Notes: generated by a model from the letters alone, not told the origin. A stretch of 64,000 nucleotides of DNA from Herbinix luporum (GCF_900070325.1 NZ_LN879430.1:891001-955000), one strand, 5' to 3'; counted from the first letter of the stretch, positions 18,559 through 28,910 are shown. Translations and numbers: made by a program.

Positions 18559-18611
18559 GTGTGTTATAGTCATGTTTATCACTTTTAAAAAAAATCTTAG
18601 GAGTAGGGATA

Positions 18612-20207
18612 ATGGCAGAGAGGCTGAAACAAATACCAAAACAACTATTGGAAATTTGGAACAAATATACAGCAAAACAAAAGACAATTTTAATCAGTGT
18701 GATTAGTGCAATTTTTATAGCGTTTTTAGTATTAGTTTATGTAACTAATAAAGTTGAATACGAAGAATTAACTATTACCGAAACAACTAAAGAGGCTAGT
18801 GAAGTTATAGAATTGTTAAAGTCAGAAGGTATTAAATATAAATTAGGTTCTGACCGCTTAACTGTCTCGGTAGATTTAAAAAGATATTCTGATGCGGTGT
18901 TATTGCTCGCCAGTAATGATATGCCTTCTACAGGTCTATCCCTAGACGAGCTATTAAATAACAGTCTTAGTACGACAAATAGTGATCGTAATCTTAAATT
19001 AAATCTCTATTTACAAAATCAATTAAAAAAATATATAGAGAGCATGGAAGGAGTTCAGGATGCAGAGGTTTATTATATACCGGTGGACGACAGTAATTCC
19101 ATATTAACCACCCAGAGAGAAACCAGTGCCAGTGTACTCCTTAAAGTTGATAAAAATTTTAAGCCAGAGACTGCTGAAACCATTGCGGAAGTAGTGGCTG
19201 CGGTAATTGGAAATAGTACTACGGATAATATAAAGGTTGCAGATCAAAACGGTAACTTACATTTTGGTGGTGCCAAGGACTTATATACTGGAAATGCATC
19301 ATCTAAGGAAGAGTACCGGGAAATGCTTCGTAATACCTTTATTAATAATTTATATATGGGCTTAATCAAACGGGGATTTGATGATGTGGTTATTATGCCC
19401 AATCTATCATTAGATTTTAAGAAGGTTCAGGAATTATACACTGAATATCTGCCGGCAGAAGGCCAAGATCAAGGTGTATACAGTCATAGCTATACCTATA
19501 ATTCGGAAAATGCCGGATCATATGGTGCAGGTGTTCCGGGGACTTCTTCCAATGATGAAACGGATTATATGATAGAGGATTCATCAAACACCTCAGGTAA
19601 TGTAAAAATTGAAGAATTTGATTATTTACCCAATGAAAGGGTAACCAATATCGAATATGAAGTAGGTGCAATTATACCGGAGGAATCTTCCGTAAGTATT
19701 TTGCTTCGTAAGATTGTCACCCGTACCGAAGAGGATTTAGAGTCTGAGGGACTACTAGATGAAATGAGTTTTGATGAATATGTCAGATTAAATAGTGAAG
19801 GAAGAAAACTAGAGCTAGATCCGGATATTGTATCTATGGTATCCATGGCAACAGGTATATCGGAAAATAATATACAGATAACGGCTATCGAACAACCGGT
19901 ATATGTACCAAAGGTGATTGAATACAGAGAATGGACCGATTATCTACAGATTATACTGGCGGTGTTAATAGTAGCCTTATTACTATTTGTAGTAATTAAG
20001 GCTCTGAAACCGGTTGAGGTTACTGAGCTTGAGCCGGAGTTGTCAGTTGAAGAACTTCTGGCTACCACCAAGGAGGCTCAGCCTATTGACGATATTGAAT
20101 TTAATGAGGTTTCTGAGGTACGTAAGGTAATTGAGAAAATTGTTGATGAGAAGCCGGATGCGGTGGCACAACTACTTCGCAACTGGTTAAATGAGGATTG
20201 GGAGTAA
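18612..20207 (+). CDS. fliF: Flagellar MS-ring protein FliF
   Basis: Membrane ring that scaffolds basal-body and export-gate assembly. One membrane helix lies near residues 26-46 (ILISVISAIFIAFLVLVYV) and a second near 440-460 (YLQIILAVLIVALLLFVVI). Between them are the ring-building RBM repeats. The C-terminal cytoplasmic tail (VRKVIEKIVDEKPDAVAQLLRNWLNEDW) is the FliG-binding helix region. Length is 531 aa, as in B. subtilis. Confidence 0.96.
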   Translation: MAERLKQIPKQLLEIWNKYTAKQKTILISVISAIFIAFLVLVYVTNKVEYEELTITETTKEASEVIELLKSEGIKYKLGSDRLTVSVDLKRYSDAVLLLASNDMPSTGLSLDELLNNSLSTTNSDRNLKLNLYLQNQLKKYIESMEGVQDAEVYYIPVDDSNSILTTQRETSASVLLKVDKNFKPETAETIAEVVAAVIGNSTTDNIKVADQNGNLHFGGAKDLYTGNASSKEEYREMLRNTFINNLYMGLIKRGFDDVVIMPNLSLDFKKVQELYTEYLPAEGQDQGVYSHSYTYNSENAGSYGAGVPGTSSNDETDYMIEDSSNTSGNVKIEEFDYLPNERVTNIEYEVGAIIPEESSVSILLRKIVTRTEEDLESEGLLDEMSFDEYVRLNSEGRKLELDPDIVSMVSMATGISENNIQITAIEQPVYVPKVIEYREWTDYLQIILAVLIVALLLFVVIKALKPVEVTELEPELSVEELLATTKEAQPIDDIEFNEVSEVRKVIEKIVDEKPDAVAQLLRNWLNEDWE

Positions 20208-20221
20208 GGAGGAAGTATTTG

Positions 20222-21238
20222 ATGGCAAAGGTTGGCGCAAGTGATATATCAGGAGTTCAAAAAGCAGCTATTTTACTAATCTCCTTAGGACCGGAGCGTT
20301 CGGCCAATATATTTAAACATTTAAAAGAAGAAGAGATAGAAACCTTGACATTAGAAATAGCCAATACCCGCAGTGTTTCACCGACTACTAAGGATTTGGT
20401 ATTAGATGAATTCTATGAAATTTGTCTTGCTCAGCAATATATTGCTGAGGGAGGTATTGCATATGCTAAAGAATTATTAGAAAAGGCCCTAGGGGTGGAT
20501 AAGGCTAAAGAAGTTATAGGAAAACTTACAGCTTCTTTACAGGTACGGCCTTTTGAATTTGTGCGAAAGACAGATGCCACTCAGTTATTAAACTTTATAC
20601 AGGATGAGCATCCACAGACTATAGCACTTATTCTTTCCTATCTGTCTCCCTCACAAGCATCTGCAATCATATCTTCTCTGGCTCCGGACAAACAGGCAGA
20701 TGTGGCCAAGCGTATAGCTATGATGGATAGAACATCACCGGATGTAATTAAAGAAGTGGAAAAAATATTGGAACGGAAGCTGGCTTCCTTAGTGAACCAA
20801 GATTACACCATTGTTGGCGGTGTAGATTCAATCGTAGAAATCTTAAATACGGTTGATAGGGGAACAGAGAAGCATATTATGGAGACTTTGGAAATAGAAG
20901 AGCCCGAGCTTGCTGATGAAATTCGTAAGAAGATGTTTGTATTTGAAGATATCCTAAGCTTAGATGATAAATCCATTCAAAGAGTTCTTAGGGAAGTTGA
21001 TAATAACGAACTTGCTGTTGCTCTTAAAGGTGCTACTGAAGAGGTACAAAATGTTATATTTAATAACCTATCAAAACGTCTTGCGGCAATGATAAAAGAG
21101 GATATGGAATATATGGGTCCTGTCCGCTTAAAGGATGTAGAAGAAGCACAGCAAAGAATTGTTAATGTGGTTAGAAAACTTGAGGATTCTTCCGAGATTA
21201 TCATCTCCAGAGGCGGAGGTGACGAGATAATTGTCTAA
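20222..21238 (+). CDS. fliG: Flagellar motor switch protein FliG
   Basis: Cytoplasmic C-ring protein that meets the MotA stator and generates torque. The middle-domain EHPQ motif (QDEHPQTIALILSYLSP) and the C-terminal torque helix with alternating charges (DILSLDDKSIQRVLREVD) are present. ATG 20222 follows AAGGAGGAAG (20206-20215), giving 338 aa, the usual length; an earlier in-frame GTG-type start inside fliF has no ribosome site. It overlaps fliH by 8 bp. Confidence 0.96.
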   Translation: MAKVGASDISGVQKAAILLISLGPERSANIFKHLKEEEIETLTLEIANTRSVSPTTKDLVLDEFYEICLAQQYIAEGGIAYAKELLEKALGVDKAKEVIGKLTASLQVRPFEFVRKTDATQLLNFIQDEHPQTIALILSYLSPSQASAIISSLAPDKQADVAKRIAMMDRTSPDVIKEVEKILERKLASLVNQDYTIVGGVDSIVEILNTVDRGTEKHIMETLEIEEPELADEIRKKMFVFEDILSLDDKSIQRVLREVDNNELAVALKGATEEVQNVIFNNLSKRLAAMIKEDMEYMGPVRLKDVEEAQQRIVNVVRKLEDSSEIIISRGGGDEIIV

Positions 21239-22004
21239 TGTAATTAAAGCTTACAGTGTTCGTTATGAAACAAACAGTAAGATGACAATAGATTATAGCA
21301 ATAAGGATATTGAGATTTTGGCCAAACGAGAAAGCATGGCTTCACAAACTAAAGATGAACAAGGATTTGAAGTGGGGCTGCAAGCAGTTGTTGTAGATTC
21401 TATTGAAGGGGATAAGCATCTTAAAGAAGAGGCAAGTAAGATAATTGAAAATGCCAAGAAAGAAGCTGCAATTATACTAGAAAAGGCCAATGAGGAAGCA
21501 AGAAGTATTAAAGAAGATAGCTATAAACAATCAGAAAAGCTAGGATATGAAGAAGGAATAAAAAAAGCAAGCCTAGAAATTCAGCATATAAAAGAAGAAT
21601 TAGCTGCAGAAAAAGCCAGGCAGATTCAGGAATATAAAAATATGCTTTCCGGTATAGAGGGACAATTAGCTGAGGTTATAGCTTCTTTAGTGACAAAGCT
21701 TACCGGTATCCTAGTAGAAGATAAGAAGGATATTATTCTTTATCTGCTTGAGCAGGCTCTATTTGATTGCAATAGAAATGAAACTTATACCATACGTGTA
21801 GGTAAGGGGGACTATGATTTATTATTATCAAAAAAGTCTTACCTTGAAGAAAAAACAGGTTGCAATTTACAGATATCACTGGATAGCCAACTGGAGCAGA
21901 AACAGTGTTTGATTGAAACTGAAAGCAAAGTGATTGATTGTAGTTTAGATGTGCAGTTGGATAATTTAGTGAAAGATATAAAAATGCTGTCTAGTTTAAA
22001 TTAA
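21231..22004 (+). CDS. fliH: Flagellar export ATPase regulator FliH
   Basis: Stator-like partner of the FliI ATPase in type III export. It has a long central coiled coil (about residues 60-140, EEASKIIENAKKEAAIILEK and following repeats) and a C-terminal FliH/VPS-type domain (LVTKLTGILVEDKKDIILYLLEQAL). The TTG start at 21231 is set by GGAGGTGA at 21215-21222 inside fliG, so translation is probably coupled. 257 aa. Confidence 0.9.
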   Translation: MSNVIKAYSVRYETNSKMTIDYSNKDIEILAKRESMASQTKDEQGFEVGLQAVVVDSIEGDKHLKEEASKIIENAKKEAAIILEKANEEARSIKEDSYKQSEKLGYEEGIKKASLEIQHIKEELAAEKARQIQEYKNMLSGIEGQLAEVIASLVTKLTGILVEDKKDIILYLLEQALFDCNRNETYTIRVGKGDYDLLLSKKSYLEEKTGCNLQISLDSQLEQKQCLIETESKVIDCSLDVQLDNLVKDIKMLSSLN

Positions 22005-22054
22005 TATTTGAAATTTTTAAATTTAATAAATTAAATTAAAGAAAGCAGGAATAA

Positions 22055-23365
22055 ATGAAAGAAATAAACCTCGATAAATATAGACGATTATCAGATAAAA
22101 ACTATTGTAAAGAATATGGTAAAGTAGTTAAGATGGTCGGCTTAACTATAGAGGCGACAGGACCTACTTCTAATTTGAATGATGTTTGCTATATAACAAG
22201 TAATGTTAGTAGCAAGGATAAAAAACTGGCAGAAGTAGTAGGTTTCCAGGAAAACAGAATACTTCTTATGCCCTATGATGATATGACCGGTATAGGCATA
22301 GGAAGTTTGGTGGAAAACCTGGGAACATCCTTTAAGGTTCCTGTGGGAGAGGAACTTTTAGGCAGGACCCTTGACGGACTGGGCAATCCCATAGACGGTG
22401 CCGATATATCTTGTAGGGAGTTTTATAATGCAGAGGCAGAAGCTCCGGATCCCATGAAGAGAAAACTAATAGATGAAGTGCTTCCCCTAGGTGTAAAGGC
22501 TGTGGATGCCATGATTACCGTAGGAAAAGGCCAAAGAATTGGAATATTTGCAGGTAGCGGTGTAGGTAAGAGTACACTTTTAGGCATGTTTGCCAGAAAC
22601 ACAAAGGCAGATATTAATGTTATTGCCTTAATTGGAGAACGAGGCAGGGAAGTTAGGGAGTTTATTGAAAGGGATTTAGGAGAAGAGGGATTAAAAAGAT
22701 CTGTTGTGGTTGTGGCAACCTCAGATAAACCGGCCTTAATTCGTAAAAAAGCAGCAAAGACAGCAACTGCCATTGCTGAGTATTTCAGAGATCAGGGAAA
22801 GGATGTCCTATTGATGATGGATTCATTAACCCGATTTTGTATGGCTCAAAGAGAGATTGGACTAGCTTCAGGGGAGCCACCTGTATCTAGAGGATATCCA
22901 CCTAGTGTTTACTCAGAAATGCCTAAGTTATTGGAAAGGGCAGGTAATTCCGATAAGGGTTCTATTACAGGGTTATATACTGTATTAGTAGACGGTGATG
23001 ACTTTAATGAACCGATTACTGATACAGCCAGAAGTATCTTAGATGGCCATATTATGTTGTCTAGAAAATTAGGTCATAAAAACCATTATCCTGCCATTGA
23101 TATTTTACAGAGTATTTCCCGTGTTATGAGTCAAATCGTAACCGATGACCATAAAAGATTAGCAGGAAAGTTAAAGAATGTTCTGGCCACTTATCAGGAA
23201 GCTGAAGATTTGATAAATATTGGGGCATATAAAAAGGGTTCCAATCCTGATATAGATTATGCAATCTCTCAAATACAGCAAATTAATGAATTTTTGATGC
23301 AGCCGGTAGATCAAAAGCTGGACTTTAATGAAGAGATTGCCATGTTAAAGGAGATTTTTGAATAA
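22055..23365 (+). CDS. fliI: Flagellum-specific ATPase FliI
   Basis: ATPase energising flagellar type III export, related to the F1 beta subunit. Walker A is AGSGVGKSTLLGM, Walker B is VLLMMDSLTRF, and the GERGREVREFIERDLG segment is typical of FliI/YscN proteins. Length 436 aa. It follows fliH by 50 bp and precedes fliJ by 2 bp. Confidence 0.97.
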   Translation: MKEINLDKYRRLSDKNYCKEYGKVVKMVGLTIEATGPTSNLNDVCYITSNVSSKDKKLAEVVGFQENRILLMPYDDMTGIGIGSLVENLGTSFKVPVGEELLGRTLDGLGNPIDGADISCREFYNAEAEAPDPMKRKLIDEVLPLGVKAVDAMITVGKGQRIGIFAGSGVGKSTLLGMFARNTKADINVIALIGERGREVREFIERDLGEEGLKRSVVVVATSDKPALIRKKAAKTATAIAEYFRDQGKDVLLMMDSLTRFCMAQREIGLASGEPPVSRGYPPSVYSEMPKLLERAGNSDKGSITGLYTVLVDGDDFNEPITDTARSILDGHIMLSRKLGHKNHYPAIDILQSISRVMSQIVTDDHKRLAGKLKNVLATYQEAEDLINIGAYKKGSNPDIDYAISQIQQINEFLMQPVDQKLDFNEEIAMLKEIFE

Positions 23366-23367
23366 AT

Positions 23368-23829
23368 ATGAAAAAATTCCGTTATAGCATGGAAAGTATA
23401 CTTAATATAAAGTTCAAGCTTGAGGATCAGGCAAAGCTGGCATATGCTGAAGCAAGAAATCGCCTAAGCATGGAAGAAGAAAAGCTTCAAAAAATGGAGC
23501 AAAAGAAATTATTCTATGAAGAAGAGCAGCGTAAATTTAGCAACAGTAAGCTTAATCTTATAACAATGAAGCAGCTTTCTGAAGCTATAGAAATTATGAG
23601 CTTTAATATTGAAAACCAGAAAGTAGTTGTAAATGCAGCTGCCAAACGTCTAGAGATTGCCAGAATCCGATTAAATGAAGCCATGATTGAAAGAAAGACC
23701 CATGAAAAGTTAAAAGAAAAGGCATGGCAGGAGTATTTGATGGAATATGAAGCCCAAGAGCAGAAAGAGATAGATGAGCGCAATAGCTTTAATCATAGAA
23801 GTTTTCTGCTATATGAGGAGGATAGATAA
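23368..23829 (+). CDS. fliJ: Flagellar export chaperone FliJ
   Basis: Coiled-coil stalk/escort protein that links FliI to FlhA. All 153 residues are charged alpha-helix (KLEDQAKLAYAEARNRLSMEEEKLQ and similar), with no other domain. Identification rests on this pattern and its fixed place after fliI. Its TAA overlaps the next ATG (TAATG). Confidence 0.88.
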   Translation: MKKFRYSMESILNIKFKLEDQAKLAYAEARNRLSMEEEKLQKMEQKKLFYEEEQRKFSNSKLNLITMKQLSEAIEIMSFNIENQKVVVNAAAKRLEIARIRLNEAMIERKTHEKLKEKAWQEYLMEYEAQEQKEIDERNSFNHRSFLLYEEDR

Positions 23830-24590
23830 TGGCAAAAAAAAATAATGCCGATGGGATGGATAAGGAAGGCGGTAAGATATTAACTGTCTTAATAGCCCTT
23901 CTGATTGCCATCATATGGTTTGCTATATTTGGAATTTTAATTAAATTTGACGTAGGAGGCTTCGGCTCCGGTGTTTTGAGACCAATTATAAAAGATGTTC
24001 CCCTAATTAACAAAATTCTTCCGGACATATCTGAAGAAGAATTAGCTAATGAAAAGGATTATGATTATACTTCCTTAGCAGAGGCAGTGGCTAAAATTAA
24101 AGACTTAGAAGCACAGATTGATAAGATGGAAGAAAGTAAAAAAGAAGATAGTGACAAGATAGATGAATTGACGGCTGAATTGGAGAGGCTTAGGATATTT
24201 GAAAAAAATCAAGAAGAATTTGAAAAAAGACAGCTGGAGTTTGACAAAAAGGTAGTTTTTGCCGAGGGGGCTCCGGATTTAAAGGAGTACAAGCAGTTTT
24301 ATGAAGATATTAATCCTGCCAATGCAGAATTAATCTACAGGCAGGTAGTAGAACAGCTGCAATATTCTGAGGCAATTAAAGAAAAGGCTGAAATTTATAG
24401 AAAGATGGAACCTAAAGCCGCAGCCAAGATTTTGGAAACAATGACTGCCGATATTGAATCCGTGGCAAAGATCTTATTGGCCATGAGGCCAAAGGAAAGT
24501 GCAGATATTCTTGCTGAAATGGATTATGTACTGGCAGCAAAGATTACAAAGAAAATGCTTGATATGGATGAAGAAAGACTGGCACAATAG
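23829..24590 (+). CDS. MotE/YlxF family protein with MgtE-N-like domain
   Basis: Single-pass membrane protein of 253 aa. A transmembrane helix at about residues 18-40 (ILTVLIALLIAIIWFAIFGIL) is followed by a coiled coil (about 85-140) and a C-terminal MgtE-N/FliG-like helical domain (YRKMEPKAAAKILETM and AMRPKESADILAEM). This is the YlxF gene position of B. subtilis; MotE in other bacteria chaperones MotC or stabilises stators. An A9 run at 23834-23842 follows the start codon. It overlaps fliJ by one base. Confidence 0.8.
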   Translation: MAKKNNADGMDKEGGKILTVLIALLIAIIWFAIFGILIKFDVGGFGSGVLRPIIKDVPLINKILPDISEEELANEKDYDYTSLAEAVAKIKDLEAQIDKMEESKKEDSDKIDELTAELERLRIFEKNQEEFEKRQLEFDKKVVFAEGAPDLKEYKQFYEDINPANAELIYRQVVEQLQYSEAIKEKAEIYRKMEPKAAAKILETMTADIESVAKILLAMRPKESADILAEMDYVLAAKITKKMLDMDEERLAQ

Positions 24591-24681
24591 GTCACACCAG
24601 GGAGACAATTACTTGTATCCCTGTTGTAGATAAAAACAAGAATGAACAAATTAGTGTAATAAAAGAAAGGAGGGATAAAAG

Positions 24682-26037
24682 ATGGTGATGCAAAAGCTAG
24701 TGGCACATAACTTTCAGGTAACAGCAGGCTCGGGGGATTTTGCTACTAATGGTATAAAGACAAAAGGAAATGACTTTGATATCTTCCTTGAAAATAGCAT
24801 GCTTAAAGAAGACAAAAAAATCTCTGATAGCAGGGAAACACCTGCCACAAAAGAGACAAACAAGCCCTTGCCTAAAGAAAAGCAGTTATTAGATTCAAAA
24901 GAGGAAAAAATCACAAAAGTACAAACCCACAAGCAGAATAAGCCAAATAAAGATTCTGTAGAAGAGACAGCTTTTGAAGGACAAGTTCTAGCTATGTTTG
25001 AGCAAATTCGCAGTGCAATTATGGAGGCGCTTAATCTAACTTCTGAAGAATTGGATCAGATGATGGAAGATATGGGACTAAATACAATGGACTTATTAGA
25101 TCCTAATACAATCATGGAGTTAGTGCTTAATAAGTACGGTGCTACAGATTCTACAGCAATGCTTTTAAATGAGCAGTTGGCAGATACCTTCAAAAATTTA
25201 TTAATGGCTGTTGATGACATTAAAAAAGATGTTTTTCAGGATATAAGCCATGATGAGATTAAGCTTATGTTAGAAGATAGCACAGACTCTAAGAGTGATG
25301 AAGAAATTTTAATTTCGGACCTTAATACAAATAAGACTTCTGATAGCCAAGCAGATAAAACTGGTGAAAAACAAGAAGATACAAATAAGTCCCAGCTTAA
25401 TAATAATCATAATCAAGATGAGACAAAAGCAGTGGACAAATTAAAGCAAGACCGTAGGATGGCAAATCAATTAGAAGCTGATCAAGAAGTAGCTAGCACA
25501 GATGGATTTGAGGTTTTTCTTGATAATTTAAGTAACAACTATGAAAAGCCTACAGCTTTATTTACCCAAGATACGGCTAGGTTAGTAGACATTAAAGAAA
25601 TTGCACAAGAAATTATAGAAAGTGTACGGGTAATGGCAAAACCCGGACAGACCACTATGGAACTTCAATTATATCCTGAGCATCTAGGTAAGGTTAATAT
25701 AACATTAACTTCAAATAATGAAGGTCTTATGACAGCCCATTTTGTAGTTGAGAACAAGCTGGCTAAGGAAGCTGTTGAAGGACAGATGTTTACACTTAAG
25801 GAAAACCTGGCAGAACAAGGAATTAAGGTTGAAAATATCGAAGTTACCATTGCCGAGTATTCTTTTGATCAGAACAGTCAGTTCGAAAACGACAATAGTA
25901 TGATGCGAAAGAAAAGTAATAATACCAATAAAATCACCTTCGAAGAAGCTGTGGCCATGAATGAAGAAACCCAGGAAGCAGCGGATAATAACTATATTGC
26001 AGGAGTTATGGGTTCAAACATTGATTATACGGCATAG
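24682..26037 (+). CDS. fliK: Flagellar hook-length control protein FliK
   Basis: Exported ruler that ends hook growth by switching FlhB specificity. The C-terminal Flg_hook domain (about residues 313-390) contains the diagnostic MELQLYPEHLGKVNITL. The N-terminal 300 residues are low-complexity, Lys/Asp/Gln/Asn-rich, as expected for the ruler part. ATG 24682 follows AAGGAGGG. 451 aa. Confidence 0.93.
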   Translation: MVMQKLVAHNFQVTAGSGDFATNGIKTKGNDFDIFLENSMLKEDKKISDSRETPATKETNKPLPKEKQLLDSKEEKITKVQTHKQNKPNKDSVEETAFEGQVLAMFEQIRSAIMEALNLTSEELDQMMEDMGLNTMDLLDPNTIMELVLNKYGATDSTAMLLNEQLADTFKNLLMAVDDIKKDVFQDISHDEIKLMLEDSTDSKSDEEILISDLNTNKTSDSQADKTGEKQEDTNKSQLNNNHNQDETKAVDKLKQDRRMANQLEADQEVASTDGFEVFLDNLSNNYEKPTALFTQDTARLVDIKEIAQEIIESVRVMAKPGQTTMELQLYPEHLGKVNITLTSNNEGLMTAHFVVENKLAKEAVEGQMFTLKENLAEQGIKVENIEVTIAEYSFDQNSQFENDNSMMRKKSNNTNKITFEEAVAMNEETQEAADNNYIAGVMGSNIDYTA

Positions 26038-26067
26038 CTTAAACAGCAAAAATCAAGGAGGAAAGCC

Positions 26068-26904
26068 ATGAGTGAATTAATAAAACCGGTTAAGAATGGC
26101 GTGATTGAACAGGCAAATCGGACCAGTACTGAAAGTAAAGCAAAAAATGAACTTGGCAAAGATGCTTTTTTGCAATTGCTTGTTACACAGATGAAGTATC
26201 AAGACCCATTAAACCCCAGTTCAAATACGGAATACATAGCCCAGCTGGCAACATTTTCCCAATTGGAACAGATGCAAAACATCAGTGCTATGACCTCTAC
26301 TTCCCAGGCTCTTAGCCTAGTAGGAAAGAATGTTATAGTAAAGACCAAAAGTGATTCGGGAGCTATAAATTATATCAGCGGTAAAGTGGATTTTGTAAAT
26401 ATGTCAAGCGGTAAGGCTCGTATTTCCATTAACGGTAATCTGTATTCTATCGATGATTTGGACAGTGTTATAGATGAGACTTATATTTTAGAGCAAGGAA
26501 GACCAGGTATAAAACAAAAGGTGGATTTGGAATATGACGCAGAAAAGCCAGAAGATCTTGTTTTTGAAGTATACATGGGTGAAGGTGATTCTGTGGCCAG
26601 TGATTTAGCTGTAATAGTGGATCAAACCTTGCTAGATTCTTCAGTGGTTAGTGTAAAAGACAACAAGGTAATCATCGATAAATCTGTATTTGAAAAGGCG
26701 CCAAACGGCATATACAATGTAAGTGTGATGTTTAATGACGTCCTCTTTACGGTAGTAAAAGATATGGTTACCGTAACAGTCAAAAATTCTACAATTGCAA
26801 AAGAGGATACACCTGAAGAAGCTAAAGAACCTGAAGGAGTAGATGATTTAGAATTTGTGGATAATGACGGTAATGAAGAAGAAGGTGCTATTTATGCAAC
26901 TTAA
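26068..26904 (+). CDS. flgD: Flagellar hook assembly scaffold FlgD
   Basis: Hook cap needed for FlgE polymerisation. The N-terminal FlgD signature GKDAFLQLLVTQMKYQDPLNP with EYIAQLATFSQLEQM is at about residues 30-75. The rest (to 278 aa) holds a beta-rich region and ends in an acidic tail of about 30 residues (EEAKEPEGVDDLEFVDNDGN). It is about twice the length of the B. subtilis protein but ordinary for clostridia. Confidence 0.93.
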   Translation: MSELIKPVKNGVIEQANRTSTESKAKNELGKDAFLQLLVTQMKYQDPLNPSSNTEYIAQLATFSQLEQMQNISAMTSTSQALSLVGKNVIVKTKSDSGAINYISGKVDFVNMSSGKARISINGNLYSIDDLDSVIDETYILEQGRPGIKQKVDLEYDAEKPEDLVFEVYMGEGDSVASDLAVIVDQTLLDSSVVSVKDNKVIIDKSVFEKAPNGIYNVSVMFNDVLFTVVKDMVTVTVKNSTIAKEDTPEEAKEPEGVDDLEFVDNDGNEEEGAIYAT

Positions 26905-26921
26905 AAAAGTGAGTGGTTATT

Positions 26922-27323
26922 ATGAGTAACATTCCAATTAACAAAATACCTTCCAGTCTGCCAGTGGCAAATAGAATAGGCAAAGGTAAAAATACCATCA
27001 CTGGTGGCAGTATACCAAATGCAGGAGTCCCTTTCCATGAGATATTAAAAGAAAAGCAAGCCGACATTAGGGGGGAAGAACTGAAGTTTTCCAAGCATGC
27101 CAATGAACGGCTGACCAGTAGAAATATAGATCTTACGGATGAGCAGTATAGAAGGCTTCAAATAGGAGCTCATAAAGCATCCTTGAAAGGGATAAGAGAA
27201 TCTTTGGTATTGGTAGACGATCTGGCATTTATCGTAAACATTAAAAATAATACAGTAATTACAGCGGTAAATGACGGGGAAGAAAAAATTTTTACTAATA
27301 TTGATGGTGCAGTAATCATTTAA
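26922..27323 (+). CDS. TIGR02530-type flagellar operon protein
   Basis: Small protein of 133 aa. The C-terminal 80 residues (KFSKHANERLTSRNI, ALVLVDDLAFIVNI-like strand and NTVITAVN) match the family of Gram-positive flagellar-operon proteins found only between flgD and flgE. Function is unknown; a hook-assembly role is likely from position. ATG 26922 is chosen; the ribosome site is weak (GAGTGG), suggesting coupling to flgD, whose stop is 17 bp upstream. Confidence 0.82.
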   Translation: MSNIPINKIPSSLPVANRIGKGKNTITGGSIPNAGVPFHEILKEKQADIRGEELKFSKHANERLTSRNIDLTDEQYRRLQIGAHKASLKGIRESLVLVDDLAFIVNIKNNTVITAVNDGEEKIFTNIDGAVII

Positions 27324-27408
27324 AGCCGGACCTTTTGGAGGCTTTCGTATCCATGACTGACAGATTGGATATTTAAGATTACGAAGCATATTTAGGAGGT
27401 CATTTATT

Positions 27409-28869
27409 ATGATGAGAGCATTGTTTTCCGGTGTTTCCGGTTTAAAGGTACACCAGACTAAAATGGATGTAATAGGTAATAATATATCAAATGTAAATAC
27501 AATAGGTTTTAAATCCAGTTCGGTTACATTTTCAGACGTTTTTTATCAGACAATTCAAGGGGCAACCGGGCCTAATGCGGCAACCGGTACTACAGGAAGA
27601 AATGCCATGCAAATTGGTTTAGGAACAAATGTGGCTTCCATTACTACCTCAGTGGGAGTAACCGGTGCCTCACAAAGAACCGATAATCCTTTTGATGTTA
27701 TGATTGAAGGGGACGGATTCTTTATAGTTAACTATGGGGGAACAAATTACTTTACCAAAGCAGGATCCTTTGATGTAGATGCCAGCGGAACCTTATCTAC
27801 ACCTGCCGGTGCCGCTGTTATGGGATGGCAGGTTGACCCTAATGATCCCACTAAAACCGTAGCAGATACAGTCTCTCCTCTACAGATTATGTCTCCTGAA
27901 AACCTCTATGCAAATCCTGAAGCCACTACAGCGGCTTATATAACAGGTAATATAGACAGTAAGGATTCCCAGATTGCATATAATGCTACCGGTAAAATGG
28001 TTAGCTTAAGTTTTTATGATAATATGGGACATAGCTATAAAGCCGATATCAGGGTTAGACAGACTGAAGATGGAGGTACTAATGTATACGGGGTAGATAT
28101 TTTAGATATTAAAGATGAGACAGGTAAATCCATATTCGTTGTAGAAGAAATAGATGAAGACGGTAATATTACTTACGAGGCTTCAGGAATCACCCGTTTT
28201 AATTTTGGTAATGCCCAATATACTGCAGAAGTGAATGAACAAACAGGTGAGGTAACATTAGAAGCCACAGATACCGTGCTACTTACCTTTAACGGTTCTA
28301 CCGGTGCTTTTGTTAGTGTGGGAGATACAGGTGCAGACAGTGCCAGTAATAGTGTTACACTTTCAATTGTTGCAGACGGTGGTGGGGCCAATCCATTTAG
28401 ACCTATAGATGTGGATTTTTCAAAGATTACCATGTTCTCTAATAGCGGTAATTCTTCTTTAGAAGCCTTTAGGGGAAGTTTAGATGGTATCGGCGCAGGA
28501 AAAAAGGTAGGTAATATGACCGGTGTAAGTATTGACGCTTCCGGTAAAATATACGGCAGATATGATAACGGTGACAGCAGGCTTTTAGGACAGATTGCGG
28601 TGGCAACCTTTGCTAATCCGGCAGGTTTAGAAGCAGTGGGCAACAGTATGTTTGCAGCCACCCAAAACTCCGGTGATTTTGATGGAATCGGTCAAGATCC
28701 TGCCCAGGGTGGCGGAAGTCTAACAACCGGTGTATTAGAAATGTCTAACGTAGACCTGTCCCAACAATTTACCGACATGATTACCACCCAAAGAGGTTTC
28801 CAGGCAAACTCAAGAATTATTACTACATCAGACTCCCTTTTGGAAGAGCTTATTAATCTTAAGAGATAA
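27409..28869 (+). CDS. flgE: Flagellar hook protein FlgE
   Basis: Subunit of the extracellular hook. The N-terminal rod/hook signature (MMRALFSGVSGLKVHQTKMD, then IGNNISNVNTIGFKSS) and the C-terminal helix (LSQQFTDMITTQRGFQANSR) flank D1/D2 beta domains rich in Gly/Thr/Asn. At 486 aa it is a mid-size FlgE. Start follows AGGAGGT (27394-27400). A strong terminator-like hairpin follows the stop by 41 bp. Confidence 0.96.
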   Translation: MMRALFSGVSGLKVHQTKMDVIGNNISNVNTIGFKSSSVTFSDVFYQTIQGATGPNAATGTTGRNAMQIGLGTNVASITTSVGVTGASQRTDNPFDVMIEGDGFFIVNYGGTNYFTKAGSFDVDASGTLSTPAGAAVMGWQVDPNDPTKTVADTVSPLQIMSPENLYANPEATTAAYITGNIDSKDSQIAYNATGKMVSLSFYDNMGHSYKADIRVRQTEDGGTNVYGVDILDIKDETGKSIFVVEEIDEDGNITYEASGITRFNFGNAQYTAEVNEQTGEVTLEATDTVLLTFNGSTGAFVSVGDTGADSASNSVTLSIVADGGGANPFRPIDVDFSKITMFSNSGNSSLEAFRGSLDGIGAGKKVGNMTGVSIDASGKIYGRYDNGDSRLLGQIAVATFANPAGLEAVGNSMFAATQNSGDFDGIGQDPAQGGGSLTTGVLEMSNVDLSQQFTDMITTQRGFQANSRIITTSDSLLEELINLKR

Positions 28870-28910
28870 GGTATAAAAATTTAATATATCTATGCCATAA
28901 ATCAATAATG

